The notes under the pieces are model-generated. The model made no database searches. It saw only the letters and a list, made by a program, of their open reading frames with translations, and had not been told where the DNA came from. DNA of 64,000 nt from Asterias rubens (Eukaryota > Echinodermata > Asteroidea > Forcipulatida > Asteriidae): contig NC_047068.1 of assembly GCF_902459465.1 (NCBI RefSeq), positions 9,114,001 through 9,178,000 on the forward strand, read 5' to 3'. Positions within the stretch are counted from its first letter, which is position 1; the number at the start of each line of letters is the position of its first letter. The position numbers and the translations under genes are program-made. This document shows, piece after piece, positions 12,601 through 24,389 of this stretch.

Positions 12601-15600
12601 GTGCAGGGCACACATCTTAAAGAAAGTCTGGGGAACCTGTAAAGTTTGCAATTTTTACTGGGCAGAAATTTTTCACAAGGCCAGAATTTGGCTCTCGAGA
12701 AAGACTCGGGTCGAAGCGTTTAAGTCCTTTTGGATTGTATGTAGTTTGCATTTGCAACAGCTAGAAATGTGACACTATCGTTTGGAAATTATTGGTAAGT
12801 TGTGTAGGTTCATGTCTAGATCAAGACACTTCATGGTAACTAAACACTTTGTCTATGAGGTTTGATCATTCGATATCAACTATCACCGATAGTTCTCATG
12901 ATGTTAATGAAAGCTAATTATGACAAGCTAATGGCATAATGGTGTCAGTGCAAAAAATGTACATTGAACCAAAACATGTGTTTAAATGTGCTCCAGCAAC
13001 CTTGATACAATATCCTAGATGTACACATTTCACACAAGGGCACTGAGTTACGATGTTTGTTCAGAACAACTCTCAAGAGACATAAGTTTTTACGACAGTA
13101 AGATCAAACCTTGTGCTGTGATAGTACACAAATATAGGGTTTGAGGGTGAACAGTCCATATTAGCTTCCCAAGATTTTTGAGGTGGTTGTCCACTGCCAA
13201 TACTGAGGGGAGCTTTTATTGTCTGTTCACCTGAAATACACCATTATGTTTGTTTGACTATAGGTCTACTTCATACATATTCAGTTACCACAATGATTTT
13301 AATTTGGAGCAAGAAGAAATGATGTCTGAATTAAAATGCACCATGGTAAGTTTTATTCACGTGTTAGATGTCGCTACAGCGATGGTTGCACGTGCATAGA
13401 ACACCCGGGGAAGATTTCCACGATAGTAAAGCGCATGACAATAAGACTGTCCGGGCGACAGTCTACTTATCATGCATATTTAGAATGTGTGTGAATACTT
13501 TGCAGACGGCAAAGATAGCAACTGGCTAGCGATGTCGAATGGACCAGTGAGGAGGTGACTTTCAATATGTATGAGGTATAGTAACTCAATGTATTTTATT
13601 ATTGACAGGTTGGGTTCTTTGGCTATGTGTGCTACTACAAAGACGCATCAGGAGTCAAGGGTGATGTGTTGCTCAACTTCCCGCCGTCTTTACTGTCCGA
13701 GATTTTACGACTTGGCTTTACAGTGTCCGTAGCGTTGAGTTTTCCCCTCTGTATATTCCCCTGCAGAGCCAGCATTTATACATTATTCTGTCATCCGGTG
13801 AGTGCTGTGGGCTAACACCCTGGCTATCATAGCTATAGCTACCCTAGAAGGCTATAGAGATTTGTGGTGACAAGTTTTTTATCTCTGTAGTGAGTGTGTG
13901 GTCCCTGGGAAGAACAGAAGGTCTAGTGATGATGTTTCAAAAAAGTATGTTTTGTATGGTCTGTTGAGACCACTTCCACCATTTGTGAAGTCAATTACTT
14001 TGTGTACACTTTGAATCCCTGTGCATTGCACATTTTTAAATTGGTCTATACAGAGAATGTCATTAGTCAAGTAGATTTTGAACCAAATGACAATACCTGG
14101 CAGGAATGTCGTATTCCATGGGGCTATGACATTTCCATTATGCAAAGGGCACTCCTTTTAGGGCACTCCTTTTAGGGAAATCTAGAAGTCTATGGGATTC
14201 CCTTTAAGGAGCACCAAGGCCATGGCCAAGATAACCAAGGTTGTGGTCTCGATAACAAAGGTTGTGGTCTCGATAACCAAGGTTGTGGTCTCGATAACCA
14301 AGGTTGTGGTCTCGATAACCAAGGTTGTGGTCTCGATAACCAAGGTTGTGGTCTCGATAACCAAGGTTGTGGTCTCCCATGTATGTTTTCTAGTTCTGCT
14401 ATACCATTAGTGTTGTAGCCCTGGTGGGCGGTTCAGGGTGGGCAGTGCAAGGCAGGCCTGCCCTGAATTAACATCACCCAGCACTCTCAGCAAAACACAC
14501 TGTGCTGCCCAGCACAGATTTCCCCCAGATTGCACTTCAGCAATGATCGTTTCATATTGAAACGTGAATACCTTTGTGGAACTCCCTCCCCCCCTCCCTT
14601 GGTGGACTAAATTGGATTTAGAGCCCACCACTAAAAGTGGTCTAACTACACATGAACTACAACTCTGAATACCAACACATACTAGTTTAACTGACTGATG
14701 TTTTGTTCTTTCTTTGTTTCAGGCTCAAAGTGTTGAGAACCCCCATGGGGGCGGGGACTTTATCCCTCCAGTCAAGTTCAAGGTCATTACCCTGATGATT
14801 GTGTCAGTCACTCTGATGATTGGCATTACTATACCTAATGGTGAGAATCAGCCATGAAACTTTTTCAGCTGATCAGCTGATTTCACACCTTTCTTTACAA
14901 AACAGTGCCATAGAAAAATGAAAAACACTGTACAAAAGTTAAGTTTGATCGGCCATTTCCTCTTCTTTTTTTGCAATTAGAGCGTGGCATATCTGAAGAA
15001 TCATTACATGGACAAAATCATCATTATTTGCAATGTACACCAATAGTATTTTTTTCTAGAGGAAAATAACATTCATCTTTTCAGTTGTGGATAGACAGAC
15101 CATACAGCCCAATGGTGAAATTTAAAATCTAATAAGTGTTCAAGTATAGATCTTTCTTTGCAATGTCACAGCCACGAGCTGAACGGGCGACCTTCACTAC
15201 CAACAAAAATTCAGTTTATTATTTGACAAATAATGCTATCAAATTAAAACCCATATTACTGCTAAAAAGTTCAAAGTTACACCTGGCAGGCGGGCAAGGC
15301 TGGTTTTCTGACAACAGTTGTTCAGGCTAAAGTGACCAGTGTTATTTTTTTGTCTTTGTAGTTGAAATCATTCTAGGGTTGACTGGTGCTACCATGGGAT
15401 CACTCATAGGATTCATTATACCAGCGCTAATTTATCTACGCACCAACGGTGTACCCAACAAAAATAACGCAAAGGTGAGTGCCAGCATTTATATGTCTTG
15501 CATACTGTTTCCCAGATGTTTGGTTTGGGTGTGGGTATGTGTGTAGATGTCCTTTTAGTGACAGTCAAACTGGGGACCTAGATGCACAACACTTTGTTCA

Positions 15601-18600
15601 CATTTGCTATCACAAAGGAAAACAATGTCTTTTCACCAGTGTTGAATAAAATATATTTTCTGAAGTGCTCAGAACAAAGGAATGCCCTCGGAGTGTCTGT
15701 AGCACTGAGCTGTGGGCTTCCGCAGGGACCCCTGTTTGGGTTTTTATACAGTTGTTCTACCTGATGTTGACAAAAAGAACTATTATGTGGTAAGCGTTGC
15801 ATTTAAATGCTGAAAGAATGGAGGTGGGGTTAAAATGTACTCAAACTTAGACAAACTTTGGAGTTTAAAAGTAGGGAAACATTTTCCGCTTGTCACAAGC
15901 ATTGACGTTCAATGTATTGACCTATAATGAGATTAATTCATTTTGGTTTTACCCGTACCATACACCGATGTGTGTTAGCACTGTATACTTGAGTTTCCCG
16001 AGCTCTGTGAAAGAAATGACAGTCATTTTACTCGGTGTGATTCAAACCCACGATCATTGCAATTCTAGAGCAGTTTTCATACCAACTAGAATCAATGAGA
16101 TTGTTTTATTTGTTGATAGATTGTGTTAGTAATCGGAGTGCTGCTGTTAGTGTGCAGTACGTATGATAACCTGAGTACTACAGCAACACCAGAGCTTGAC
16201 CTTCCTGTTGATGTACAGAAGATCGATATCATAGAACCCGTAGGAATAGAGAAGGACGTAATGGACAATGTCAACCATCTTGAAGACAATAAGATTATTG
16301 GAGGTAAATTATATGTTTGTCCACCATTCACTTTGCTTTTGTCGTTTTTGAACTGTTATTTTAGTGGTCGACAAAGTGATTTGCATGCATAAGTTTGGCA
16401 TAAGTTTGTATGTAACTAAAAACAATTTGTTTGTCGTTGTTCAAAATCATTTTTTTTTTATAAAACTTTCAATTCTGAGAACACCTCAGTCTTTGAATTT
16501 GTTTAATGTATTTTAACTGTTCTTGCATAATCATCAAAGAAAAACTATCTACAATCGAGGTAAAAATTCTTGGGTAAGTTGATAATAAACAAACCTTTCC
16601 CATCCCCCTTGCTCTCCCTTATATAGGATCAAGGAATAAAATAAAGATTGACAAATTGCATGTTCTCTTTGCCGACCCACCTTTCGCATCACCCCTACTG
16701 TTCATCCATCAAATTACTTCATGTCCATTTTATTACCTCCTGTCTGTCCATCAGGTGATGATGTCATCAAAGATGGCGACAAAGAAGCCGTACAGAAGCC
16801 CGATGAGAAACAGGATGTAAAGGAGGAGGAGAAAGAACTTCAAGGAAAAGAAGAGAAGAGCAAAGGTATATGAATTGTCACGAGCAAAAAACAATCCTAA
16901 GAACCTGCAGTAATGTATGTTGAATCCACTAGAGACCAAAATAAGAACTCACTCCCCGGTAGTGAAGTTAACAACTTGAAGTCCCCTCGATCCAATAAGC
17001 ATAAGAAGTAGTACGGACCTATTTCCTACCTGCCACCCAGGTAGTACATTAGTTAAAAAGCAGGACAGTTATTTTCAGAACCAAGAAGTCTCCCGAATGC
17101 TGAAAATTTACCCGCCCCAACATAGTGAACTTGAAATTATTTTAGCAGATTTTCTGTTTCTGCTAAGCAATACTTTTCTGTGCTTGGCAGGTTTTTGTGC
17201 TTAAAGGCTTTTTGATATTGGGTGAATTGGGTCAATTGGAATGGATTGTTATACTTTGTTGTTTTGATAATACAGAGGTGCAAATAGACAAAGACCAGCG
17301 CCAGGAACCTCCTATTCCACATGCCCCTGACTCTGAAGAGAAAGATTCGGGCAAAGTTGAGAAATCCAAAGAGGTAAATAAATGCACCTGGACAATTTTT
17401 TTTGTTTACTTAACTCTTTATCTACAATACATAGCAAGAGCGCATTATCATTCAAGAAATATATTGACTTTTGGATCGATGCAAATTAGCAAGATTCATT
17501 GTGTTTGGAAAGAAACACTTATTTGCTAATTTCCTTTAAAGTGCTCTGTTTTTCAGGCAGCGCTTAAATAATATTCCGTTTTATTATTTATAATAATTAT
17601 TAACTTCAAACAATTTTTGGACTCCTAGAAACCAGAGGAGGAGAAACCAGCCGTGGTTAAGGTTGAGGAGAAGAAAGAGGAGGAAGATGTCAAACGTGAC
17701 CTCAAGGATCCGCCTCAAGATAAACCTAAAGAAGATGATGATGACGACATTGGAGCTGCTGATTTTGACGACGATAGTAAGGACATGAACAGCTTGCTTC
17801 CCTGCCTCCCCTCCCCACCATTGTTTGGCAGCTGCAGATTGCGCCACAGCACCTTGTAAACTCTTACAACAGGCGTCATAATCATCCTTTTGTCAAATTT
17901 CCAATTTGTTTGGCCCTGAAAAGTCTATGTAAAGCCTTTACCACTAAATGTACTTGTACTTAATCAAATATCATGCCTTTTTAAAAGGTGCTACATTAAG
18001 ATAGGTCTCATAATTCATAACTCTGCAAACCTGCTGTAAAAACAGGCGCCTTGCCACTGGGCTCACTTGGTGGTCTGATGCTTAAGATATCTGCTCTCAA
18101 ATGCAGGGGTCCTGGGTATGAATTCCACCTGAGCACTATGCCTGTGGATTTTTTCCCAGGCAGGACGAGGGAAAAACGGCAAGTATGCTCTCGAATGCAG
18201 GGGTGGTGGGTTCAAATCCCACTCCTATAGTGTTTGCATGTGAATTTTTCCCGTGGGAGGAGGGAGAAACATGCTCTTGAATGCAGGGGTCTTGGGTTTG
18301 ATTTCCGACTAAGTAGTATGCCTGTTGATTTTTTCCCTAGAACTAGGGAAAGTACAGAGTATATCTGCTCTCGAATGCAGGGGTGGTGGGTTCGAATCTC
18401 ACCCGAGTTGTATTCAGCTGGATTTTTCCTGTAGGACTAGGGAAAGCACAGAGTACTCGGTCAAACCTCAGTGTTGACTAGAAGAGGATTTTACTCATTA
18501 GATTTACCAACCTTGTATCTACTTATTTTGCAAACAGCTGGAAAGGACAAAGACAAGGTGAAGAAGGTGGAAATCTTAGAGAAGGAAAACGAGAAAAAGA

Positions 18601-21600
18601 AGCTGGAGCTGGTGGAGAAGGAGGAGCAGCTCAAAGAGAAGGAGGTGAGTGTTGTATAAACTTGTCACTTTATACGCTAGCGTCATGGACACAATTACGT
18701 AGAGCTAATTAATAACTGAAGACATAAGCTGAAGACATAATTCATTCAAAGCAAGGCTCTCCATTAGGCTTGGGTGTCTAGTGAAATTTACTACTTCACT
18801 ATAGTCACGCCTCAAATAGTCGTGACTTCGACATAAGTCGGGACTAATATTTAAATTTCCAAGATGCATTGCAGCATATTGTTTGCTGCAGGTGCAATGT
18901 AGTAAAATTTACACTGAAAGAATTGAAGGATTGTGTCGCTGATGTCTGATTGTGTTCCGTAAGAAAATTATACAGGGATGAGATTGTTCAGACTTTTTAT
19001 GTCTGCCTGTAGAAAATCAGACAATATTTTTCCCACAAAATAAAGAAATACTGCTATTTGGTGTACTTCTCTAGTGCTTTGGATACTGTTTCCAAAAGCT
19101 CCTTGGAATCTATAACCCCAGGGGTTACCAAACAGTAGAAATGGCATAATTTCAACATACCTTTGAATTTGTATCCAAGTTTCAGACTTTTTCAGTTGTA
19201 ATTACTCTCACCCCTGATTATAAAGTAGTGAATAGTCGTGAGCACAAGCAGTTGGTTGCGGCTATTTTTGTAGTAGTCCTGGTGGTGGCTCGATTAATCA
19301 AGTTGTTGAAAAACAGTATTCGCGACTCGCCTAAGCAATCAATAGAAGTGACTTAGACACTAGTCACACTATTCACCCAGGCTTACTCTCCATTGGACCC
19401 CTCAAAAGCAATATACATCATCATCAATCTTGACGATGACTAGAGCAAGCTAGTCAAAACGTTGAGACCAGTTTAAGAACTGACTCCGCGGTAGTACAGT
19501 TAATCACGATCCTATAAGCTAAAGTAGTAGTCCCAGCCTATTTTCTATACCATCCGCGCGGGTAATAGTAAAAAAGCAGGACTGTTCTTTTCAGAACTGA
19601 GAAGTCCCCCAAATCCCCGAACATCTCCTCGGTAGTAGAATAAAATAAGACACTTCTCTAAGACCAAAACTCTACCTGGCAAGTAGATACACACCCGGTG
19701 TTACCGCAAACCAAATATACATTGATACCTCACCATGCAATGCCTAAAATCTTAAATAAGCATCATTCTTGGCGGTCAACTAATTTTTGATGGCTGCCTT
19801 CTTTTGCTTTCCTCTTTCAATAGTAACAACCTTTTTGCCCTTATTTGTTAACTTTTTATTGTGACTGAAGATGGTATGATTATTTTTGTTTGAATTATCA
19901 GGAGCATCTTGAAAAGATTGTCGAAGTAAAAGTCGCTGAGCAGGAGCAGAAACAAGAAGAACAGAAAAAGAAGTTGGAAGAACTTGAGGTAGGATTTATC
20001 ATTAGTCATAGTCATAATTTTGATGGACGATTTTTTTTCTGCTTCAGAGCACCCTAAATGTTATGTTGAAAGTTCGATGGCAGATGTGTAGCATGCACAC
20101 TGCACAGGCATGCACCTATTAGGTTACTCTTGATGTGGTAACAAAAACTATTTCCTGACTTGGTTTCCTGACTTGTTTTTTCATTTATAACAAACCACTA
20201 TATCAATTAATGAACCTAGTCTTTGAGTTCATTAAAACTGATCATCTTGATCCATGGTGTTTTCTATATGACAGGAAAGGCAAAAGGTCCAAGAGAAGAT
20301 AATCGAGGCTCAAGCGGAAGCCATTGAGAATCTCAAAGTTCAGCATGATGAAGAAAAGGACATAAATGAACTCAATGTGGATCTCCTAGGTGCGCTAAAC
20401 AATCTCCCTCAGGGTGGCCAATTGGTCGGAGACTTAGCTGATCAGATGGCTGGTGGTCCATTGGCTGGTGATCTTGTGGCTGGTGACCTGTTGGCTGGTG
20501 GTAACTTGCCGCAGCAGCCTGTTCTTGATGGTCAGCAGCCGGTACTAGGTCAACAACAGCAGCAACAACAGCAGCAGCAGTTTGTGCCTATTCAACAGCA
20601 GGTGATTAAAAGCAAAGATTAGGACGGCAATATATATATGTAGCGCATTTTACAACAACGTATCAATGCGCTTTATATTTGTGCCATGGTCCCTCCATTA
20701 ATCTTTCTCAGCTCCCTTGGGATCTGCCGTGGTGCTCAAGGTACCAATTTGATAAAGTGACGCTGTAATCTACTGTCTTATTACCATTTTATTTAAATGT
20801 TTATCAAAAATTTTGAGGTACATGTACCCGAAACCACCAAAAAGTGTTTCAACATGTGAAAGGACACACAGGTTTACACTGAAAATACTTGGTAATATTC
20901 ATTTTTGAATTACCCTCAAATGTCATTCAAAATTGGATGAAAAACGCAGGTAACTTTTTCCGTCCACTTTTGGAAAGAAAACTAAGCGTGGTTAAAATAA
21001 GAAAAAATTATTAAAGGAACAAAATTCAAATTTCAGTAAGGCTGTAAGACCATTCTTTTTCAGGTGGTTTCAGGTACTTCAACATTATTAAACCATAAGA
21101 ATAGTAGAGGCTGTTCACATTTTCATTTGACAGAATGATAGAATACATAAAATTTTGAAGTGCAGTTGTTGTACAGGTGACAAACAGCCCATTGTAACTT
21201 AGTCTTTAAAATCTTCTTTTGTTTTAGGTTGTGGACCCACTTCTAAATCTTCAACTGCAGGATGCTGCCGGTAAAGCTGTTTTTCAGCAAGGTGTTGGTC
21301 AACCGCAGGGCATCCAGCAGCAGGGCATCCAGCAGCAGGGCATTCAGCAGCAGGGCATCCAACAGCAGCAAGGCATGCCACAGCAGGGCATCCAACAGCA
21401 GCAGGGCATCCAACAGCAGCAAGGCATGCCACAGCAGCAAGGCATGCCACAGCAGCAGGGCATGCCACAGCAGCAAGGCATGCCACAGCAGGGCATCCAA
21501 CAGCAGCAAGGCATGCCACAGCAGGGCATCCAACAGCAGCAGCAGCAGGGCATCCAACAGCAGCAGGGCATGCCACTGCAGCAGGGCATCCAACAGCAGG

Positions 21601-22880
21601 GCATGCCACTGCAGGGCGTCCAACAGCAGCAGGTTGTTTTACAGCAGCAGGGCGTCCCACAACAGCAGGGCATCCCACTGCAGAAGGGCATCCCTCAACA
21701 GCGCATCCAACAGCAGGGCATCCCCCAACAGGGCTTTGCTCAGCAACAAGGCATCCTGCAACAGGGTCTGCCTGGACAGGAACCTGTTGACAGTCATCGA
21801 ATAAAGAGGGAAGTTCAGTTTGACCCTCGGGTGCAGCAGCATCAAGAAGCTGATTTGGGACAATTTCAACAACGGCTGGAAAATCCAGACCAACAAATGC
21901 AGCAGCTCAACATGGCTGGTAAACATCTGCTGCAGCCAAACAAGCCAGGTCAACAACTCAACGTCCCCATGCCGCAGGTTGCAGGAGATCCAATTATGAT
22001 GCATGGTGCTGTAGCCCAGCAGAGACAGCTTCTACAAGGAGAATCACACTTCCTGGATGACCAAGGAAAGGGTGACACTGTCAATCTAGCTCAAGGTTTA
22101 CAGGAAGAAGAGGTTTTGAAAGATGGGAAAGCCGACATCAAGCAGGAAGCAAACGTACATGAGGAACAAGATGTGAAAGCTCACATCAAACAGGAGGCAA
22201 AAGTACAGGAGGCAAAAGTACATGTGGAACTAAATGGGAAAGCTGACATCAAGCAGAAGGCTAAAGTACATGAGGATGAGGAAGAGGAAAGCAAAGCCGT
22301 TAAACAGGAGGGAGACAGCAAAGAAACCAATGAGATTGAACTTGTAGATGAAGGAAATGTACAAGAAGATGAAGAAGTCAATCAGGCACCAGATAATGTG
22401 CAGGGTTTGTCTCAGGACCAAGAAGATAAAGATAGAGAATCATCACCAAAGGATGACGAAGGTAACAAACGGCTTAATGCTGATGATGAAGAGGCTGAAG
22501 AGACCAAGCCAAATGCATCCAAGAATATTGAGACTGCTGGAAAGAAGTCTACAGTATTGGAGACAGCAGTCAATGATACTGTCAACGTCTATAGCGTCAA
22601 GTTTAAGACGCGCCAAGAAATGTCCGTTAAACCGTCTTATCCAAGCGTAGTTGCTAGCAAGTCACAAGAGGAATCGAACATAAATAAAGGGATTAATGAT
22701 TCTGATGGAAATGTTCACTTACGGGGAAATAAAGCTGAAGATAAATTGGAGCAGAATGACATGAAGGAAATTATAAAGGAAGGAGTCGAGAATCAGCACG
22801 AAGAAGAGGTACTCAAAGAAAATAAAATTGAAACTAGATTTCCTCATAATCTGTTACATGAAGTTTTCAATGAAAGATGA
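6609..22880 (+). CDS. SLC38A10: SLC38A10-type sodium-coupled neutral amino acid transporter homologue
   Basis: Multi-exon membrane transporter of the AAAP/SLC38 family. Coding exons: 6609-6701, 7556-7673, 8351-8396, 8992-9085, 9799-9939, 10858-10979, 12480-12582, 13609-13797, 14723-14840, 15362-15474, 16120-16303, 16755-16865, 17276-17373, 17629-17776, 18538-18644, 19902-19988, 20275-20601, 21228-22880. All junctions are GT-AG and in frame, giving about 1283 residues (the human protein is about 1120). Residues 1-400 hold roughly 11 hydrophobic helices with the family landmarks NSIIGVSILAMPWCF, GLTGATMGSL and GFFGYV. Residues 400-730 are charged, with a Lys/Glu coiled coil at about 560-670. 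Residues 760-920 are a Gln-rich repeat. The start is the first ATG in a frame open from 6426; an acceptor-like AAG at 6350-6352 suggests an upstream non-coding exon. Human SLC38A10 transports neutral amino acids such as glutamine; substrate here is inferred. Confidence 0.92.
7738..7877. mobile_element. Short palindromic element in intron 2 of the SLC38A10-type gene
   Basis: CTCTTAATATTTATGCATGA at the left is matched by the inverse TGCATAAGTATTAAGAG at the right, and AAAACGAGGC by GCCTCATTTT inside. About 140 bp with no coding capacity. Confidence 0.6.
7918..7976. repeat. One arm of the CATAGAGCTGCTAAG palindromic family (family G)
   Basis: GAAATTTCATGCTAAGCAAA and AGCAGCTCTATGAAACTGGG match one arm of the fuller copies at 23268-23500 and 52088-52318. 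Confidence 0.6.
9360..9640 (+). mobile_element. Probable 3' terminal fragment of a non-LTR retrotransposon
   Basis: Within intron 4 of the transporter gene, a plus frame reads FKKHLKTRLF and, further on, CNPWKRRFAKCC, resembling the C-terminal tail of LINE reverse transcriptases (a PxFKKxLKTxLF segment before the stop). No RT motifs are left. The assignment rests on this short similarity only. Confidence 0.4.
10400..10785. mobile_element. TTAA-type palindromic repeat, family D
   Basis: About 385-bp inverted repeat beginning TTAAAAGGGTCTATGTACTT. TTGAGAAATGAGTAAAACAA on the left is mirrored by GTTTTACTCATTTCTCAA on the right, and TACACTTAAAC-type segments also pair. Other copies: half at 35021-35200 and nearly full at 41001-41334. 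It ends about 70 bp before exon 6 of the transporter. Confidence 0.75.
11024..11406. mobile_element. Family A copy in intron 6 of the SLC38A10-type gene
   Basis: Bounded by TTAA at 11024-11027 and 11403-11406, with diverged ends AGGCAGTGAAGACTATTGG and CAATAGTGTCCAGTGTC. It begins 44 bp after exon 6. Confidence 0.85.
12012..12153. mobile_element. 142-bp palindromic MITE, family E (copy 1)
   Basis: AGGAGACTTTCCAACACT at the left is matched by the inverse AGAAAGTCTCCC at the right. TACCGGGTAAAT and ATTTACCCGGTA pair inside, around ACATGCGCATAATTCTGAG. A nearly identical copy sits at 35930-36072 in the TXNDC11-type gene, so the family moved recently. Confidence 0.8.
12165..12300 (-). mobile_element. 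tRNA-derived SINE, group 3
   Basis: Read on the minus strand it has a box-A-like TAGTCTAGTTGG, a box-B-like GGGTTCATTCC, and then a body containing CCACAGGACTCGGGAAAGTA. The same body follows the boxes in the copies at 15960-16110, 18065-18462 and 49305-49410. Confidence 0.6.
14110..14229. repeat. Palindromic repeat fragment (AAAGGGCAC family, family Q)
   Basis: TTATGCAAAGGGCACTCCTT, with the segment GGGCACTCCTTTTAG duplicated, then TTCCCTTTAAGGAGCACCAA. Related pieces are at 35810-35900 and 54890-55105. Confidence 0.5.
14230..14376. repeat. 21-bp minisatellite, 7 units
   Basis: Unit GATAACCAAGGTTGTGGTCT plus C, repeated seven times without a gap; unit 2 has one substitution. It lies in intron 8 of the transporter gene. 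Reading frames on both strands through it are repeat artefacts. Confidence 0.97.
15960..16110 (-). mobile_element. tRNA-derived SINE, group 3, abutting an acceptor
   Basis: Minus-strand order: TTGGTATGAAAACTGCTCTA, box-B-like GGGTTTGAATCACACC, then CACAGAGCTCGGGAAACTCA and a tail ending GTGCTAACACACATCGG. It lies within 10 bp of the exon 11 acceptor of the transporter, so it may supply part of the branch-point region. Confidence 0.55.
18065..18462 (+). mobile_element. Tandem cluster of four group-3 SINE modules
   Basis: The module GCTCTCGAATGCAGGGGT - GGGTTCGAATC(box B) - TTTTTCCC - AGGACTAGGGAAA appears four times in head-to-tail order: near 18089-18175, 18186-18270, 18272-18362 and 18366-18462. 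The copies differ at scattered sites. The upstream box A (ACTTGGTGGTCTGATG) is present only once, at about 18065. The cluster ends 75 bp before exon 15 of the transporter gene. Confidence 0.75.
20636..20745. repeat. SINE-tail-like fragment
   Basis: TAGCGCATTTTACAACAACG, CAATGCGCTTTATATTTGTG and CTGCCGTGGTGCTC recur in the same order at 23205-23575 and, inverted in part, at 39500-39820. It lies in intron 17, just after a short readthrough frame ends. Confidence 0.45.
21308..21790 (+). repeat. Coding Gln-rich tandem repeat in the transporter tail
   Basis: In-frame array of roughly 25-30 imperfect 5-8 residue units of the types GIQQQ, GMPQQQ and GVPQQQ, built from CAG/CAA blocks (about residues 760-920). 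It lies inside the last coding exon. The long reading frames on the opposite strand and in the other forward frame are shadows of this array. Confidence 0.95.
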
Positions 22881-23204
22881 TTTTAAATTATAGTGTCGTT
22901 TAATTTAATTTTTGAACTTCATTCCAGGCTTTTTCGTAAAAGTTCATTTTGGGAAGATTTTTTCTCTAAATTTTCTTTTTCTACAGAAAAGTTAATTTAA
23001 ATAACTCATTAACAGACACTCTTTCTCCTGTTGCATTTTTAAGAGCTCACAGATTGGGAAAGTTTTTTTAAGAAATGTGCTCTGGAAGTTGAAGTGCACA
23101 CAAAAGTAGAACATTTAAAACTTATTACTTATTTGTTTAAGGTCACAATGCTTTTGAGAGGATACTGGAGGTGAGGGGTAAAAATAATAAGAAGAACTAG
23201 TTCT

Positions 23205-23575
23205 TATATGGCACATTTTACAATAACATATCAATGTGCTTACAATAGTGCCCTGGGCCAAATTTCATAGAGCTGCTAATTACAAAAATTTGCTTAGCAT
23301 GAAATTTCTTCCTTGATAAAAACAGGATTACCTACCAAATTTCAACGTGATTTTCAGGATGAGCAAACAACAGCTGAATACACGTAACAAGGAATATGCA
23401 ACAAATTGAAATTTGGTTGGTAATCCTGTTTTTACCAAGGAAGAAATTTCGTGCTTAGCAAATTTGTTTGCTTAGCTGCTCTATGAAATTGGGCCCTGGT
23501 CATTGGGCCAATAACATTCTCAGTTCCGGGGGGAGAATACAGCCCTGAGCTGCCGTGGAGCTACAAAGGCTTTTT
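23205..23575. mobile_element. SINE-tail repeat split by a palindromic element of family G
   Basis: A tail-like repeat (GGCACATTTTACAATAACAT ... CATTGGGCCAATAACATTCT ... CTGAGCTGCCGTGGAGCT) is interrupted at 23268-23500 by an inverted repeat. Its ends are GGGCCAAATTTCATAGAGCT and CTCTATGAAATTGGGCCC, with CAGGATTACCTACC/GGTTGGTAATCCTG pairing inside. The order of insertion is clear: the palindrome is younger. Confidence 0.7.
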
Positions 23576-23770
23576 TCAGACACAATTTAAAACCTCTATC
23601 CTCGCAGGAAACACCCCTGGGTGAGAAGAAGCAGTTATAGTGAAGTGCAAAATGTTACAAGGACGGTGTGACCAGTGAAATATCTTGCCTAGGAATCCAT
23701 AATTTGTCATGTGCCTTTTGGTTTATTTGATTGATACATCTCATATTTGGTGACAATGTTTTAGGGATCT

Positions 23771-23936
23771 GGGGTGGATTTCACAAAGAGTTAGGGCTAG
23801 TCTTATCTTGAGTTAGGACGAGTTACTAGTCCTAACTTAGGACTAGCTGTACGTTTTTTATATCTCTTAGGACTAGTCCTAAGTTAGGACTAGTCCTAAG
23901 TTAGGACTAGTCCTAACTATTTGTGAAATCGACCCC
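23771..23936. mobile_element. TCCTAACTTAGGACTAG palindromic element (family H)
   Basis: Ends GGATTTCACAAAGAGTTAGG and the inverse CTATTTGTGAAATCGACCCC, with the interior dominated by repeated TTAGGACTAGTCCTAAG palindromes. A diverged relative is at 39600-39764 with TGGATTAATCCTAGG-type motifs. Confidence 0.75.
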
Positions 23937-24011
23937 TGTATTGTTTGTGGAAGAGTATTTTCTTGATCCATGTTTTTGCCTTATTCATGGTTGATTAGAA
24001 AGTGAGGCTGC

Positions 24012-24384
24012 TTTAAAGGAACACGTTGCCTTGGACAATGTTGGATCGGTCAAGTTAGTCTTTGAAAAGCGTTTGTAGCCGTTTGTTAGAATTGTAATAG
24101 AATACAATGATCCACACACATTTGCCTCAAAATTAAGTGGTTTTCCTTTTACTTTGCGAACTAACATGGTTGGCCATTTGTGGGAGACAAAAATTTGACT
24201 CCCATAAATGGCCGACTGTGTTTGTCGACGAGGTGAAAGGAAAACCAGGCAATATTAAGTGATAATTGTGTGGATCATTATATTTTACCTTTAATTAACT
24301 TTCTAATGATATGTATTTTATAACAAACGGTTACAAACGCTTTTTATAGATCAACTCGATCGATCCGAGGCAACGTGTTCCTTC
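24012..24384. mobile_element. TTAA-type palindromic element, family B (copy 1)
   Basis: Starts TTAAAGGAACACGTTGCCTT and ends with the inverse GGCAACGTGTTCCTT. Long arms pair (GTGGTTTTCCTTTTAC with GAAAGGAAAACCAGG, and GGCCATTTGTGG with CATAAATGGCC). A full copy lies at 44075-44438. Confidence 0.82.
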
Positions 24385-24389
24385 TTCAG

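Noticed and set aside
15582-15764. LSCGLPQGPLFGF resembling an RT GVPQGS motif
   Set aside because: Only one short motif, spacing to the next block is wrong and no other RT block is nearby; probably chance.
21199-21691. Minus-strand frames of up to 159 codons rich in Cys, Ala and Leu
   Set aside because: Shadows of the CAG/CAA repeat in the transporter's last exon, which is supported by splice frame on the plus strand.
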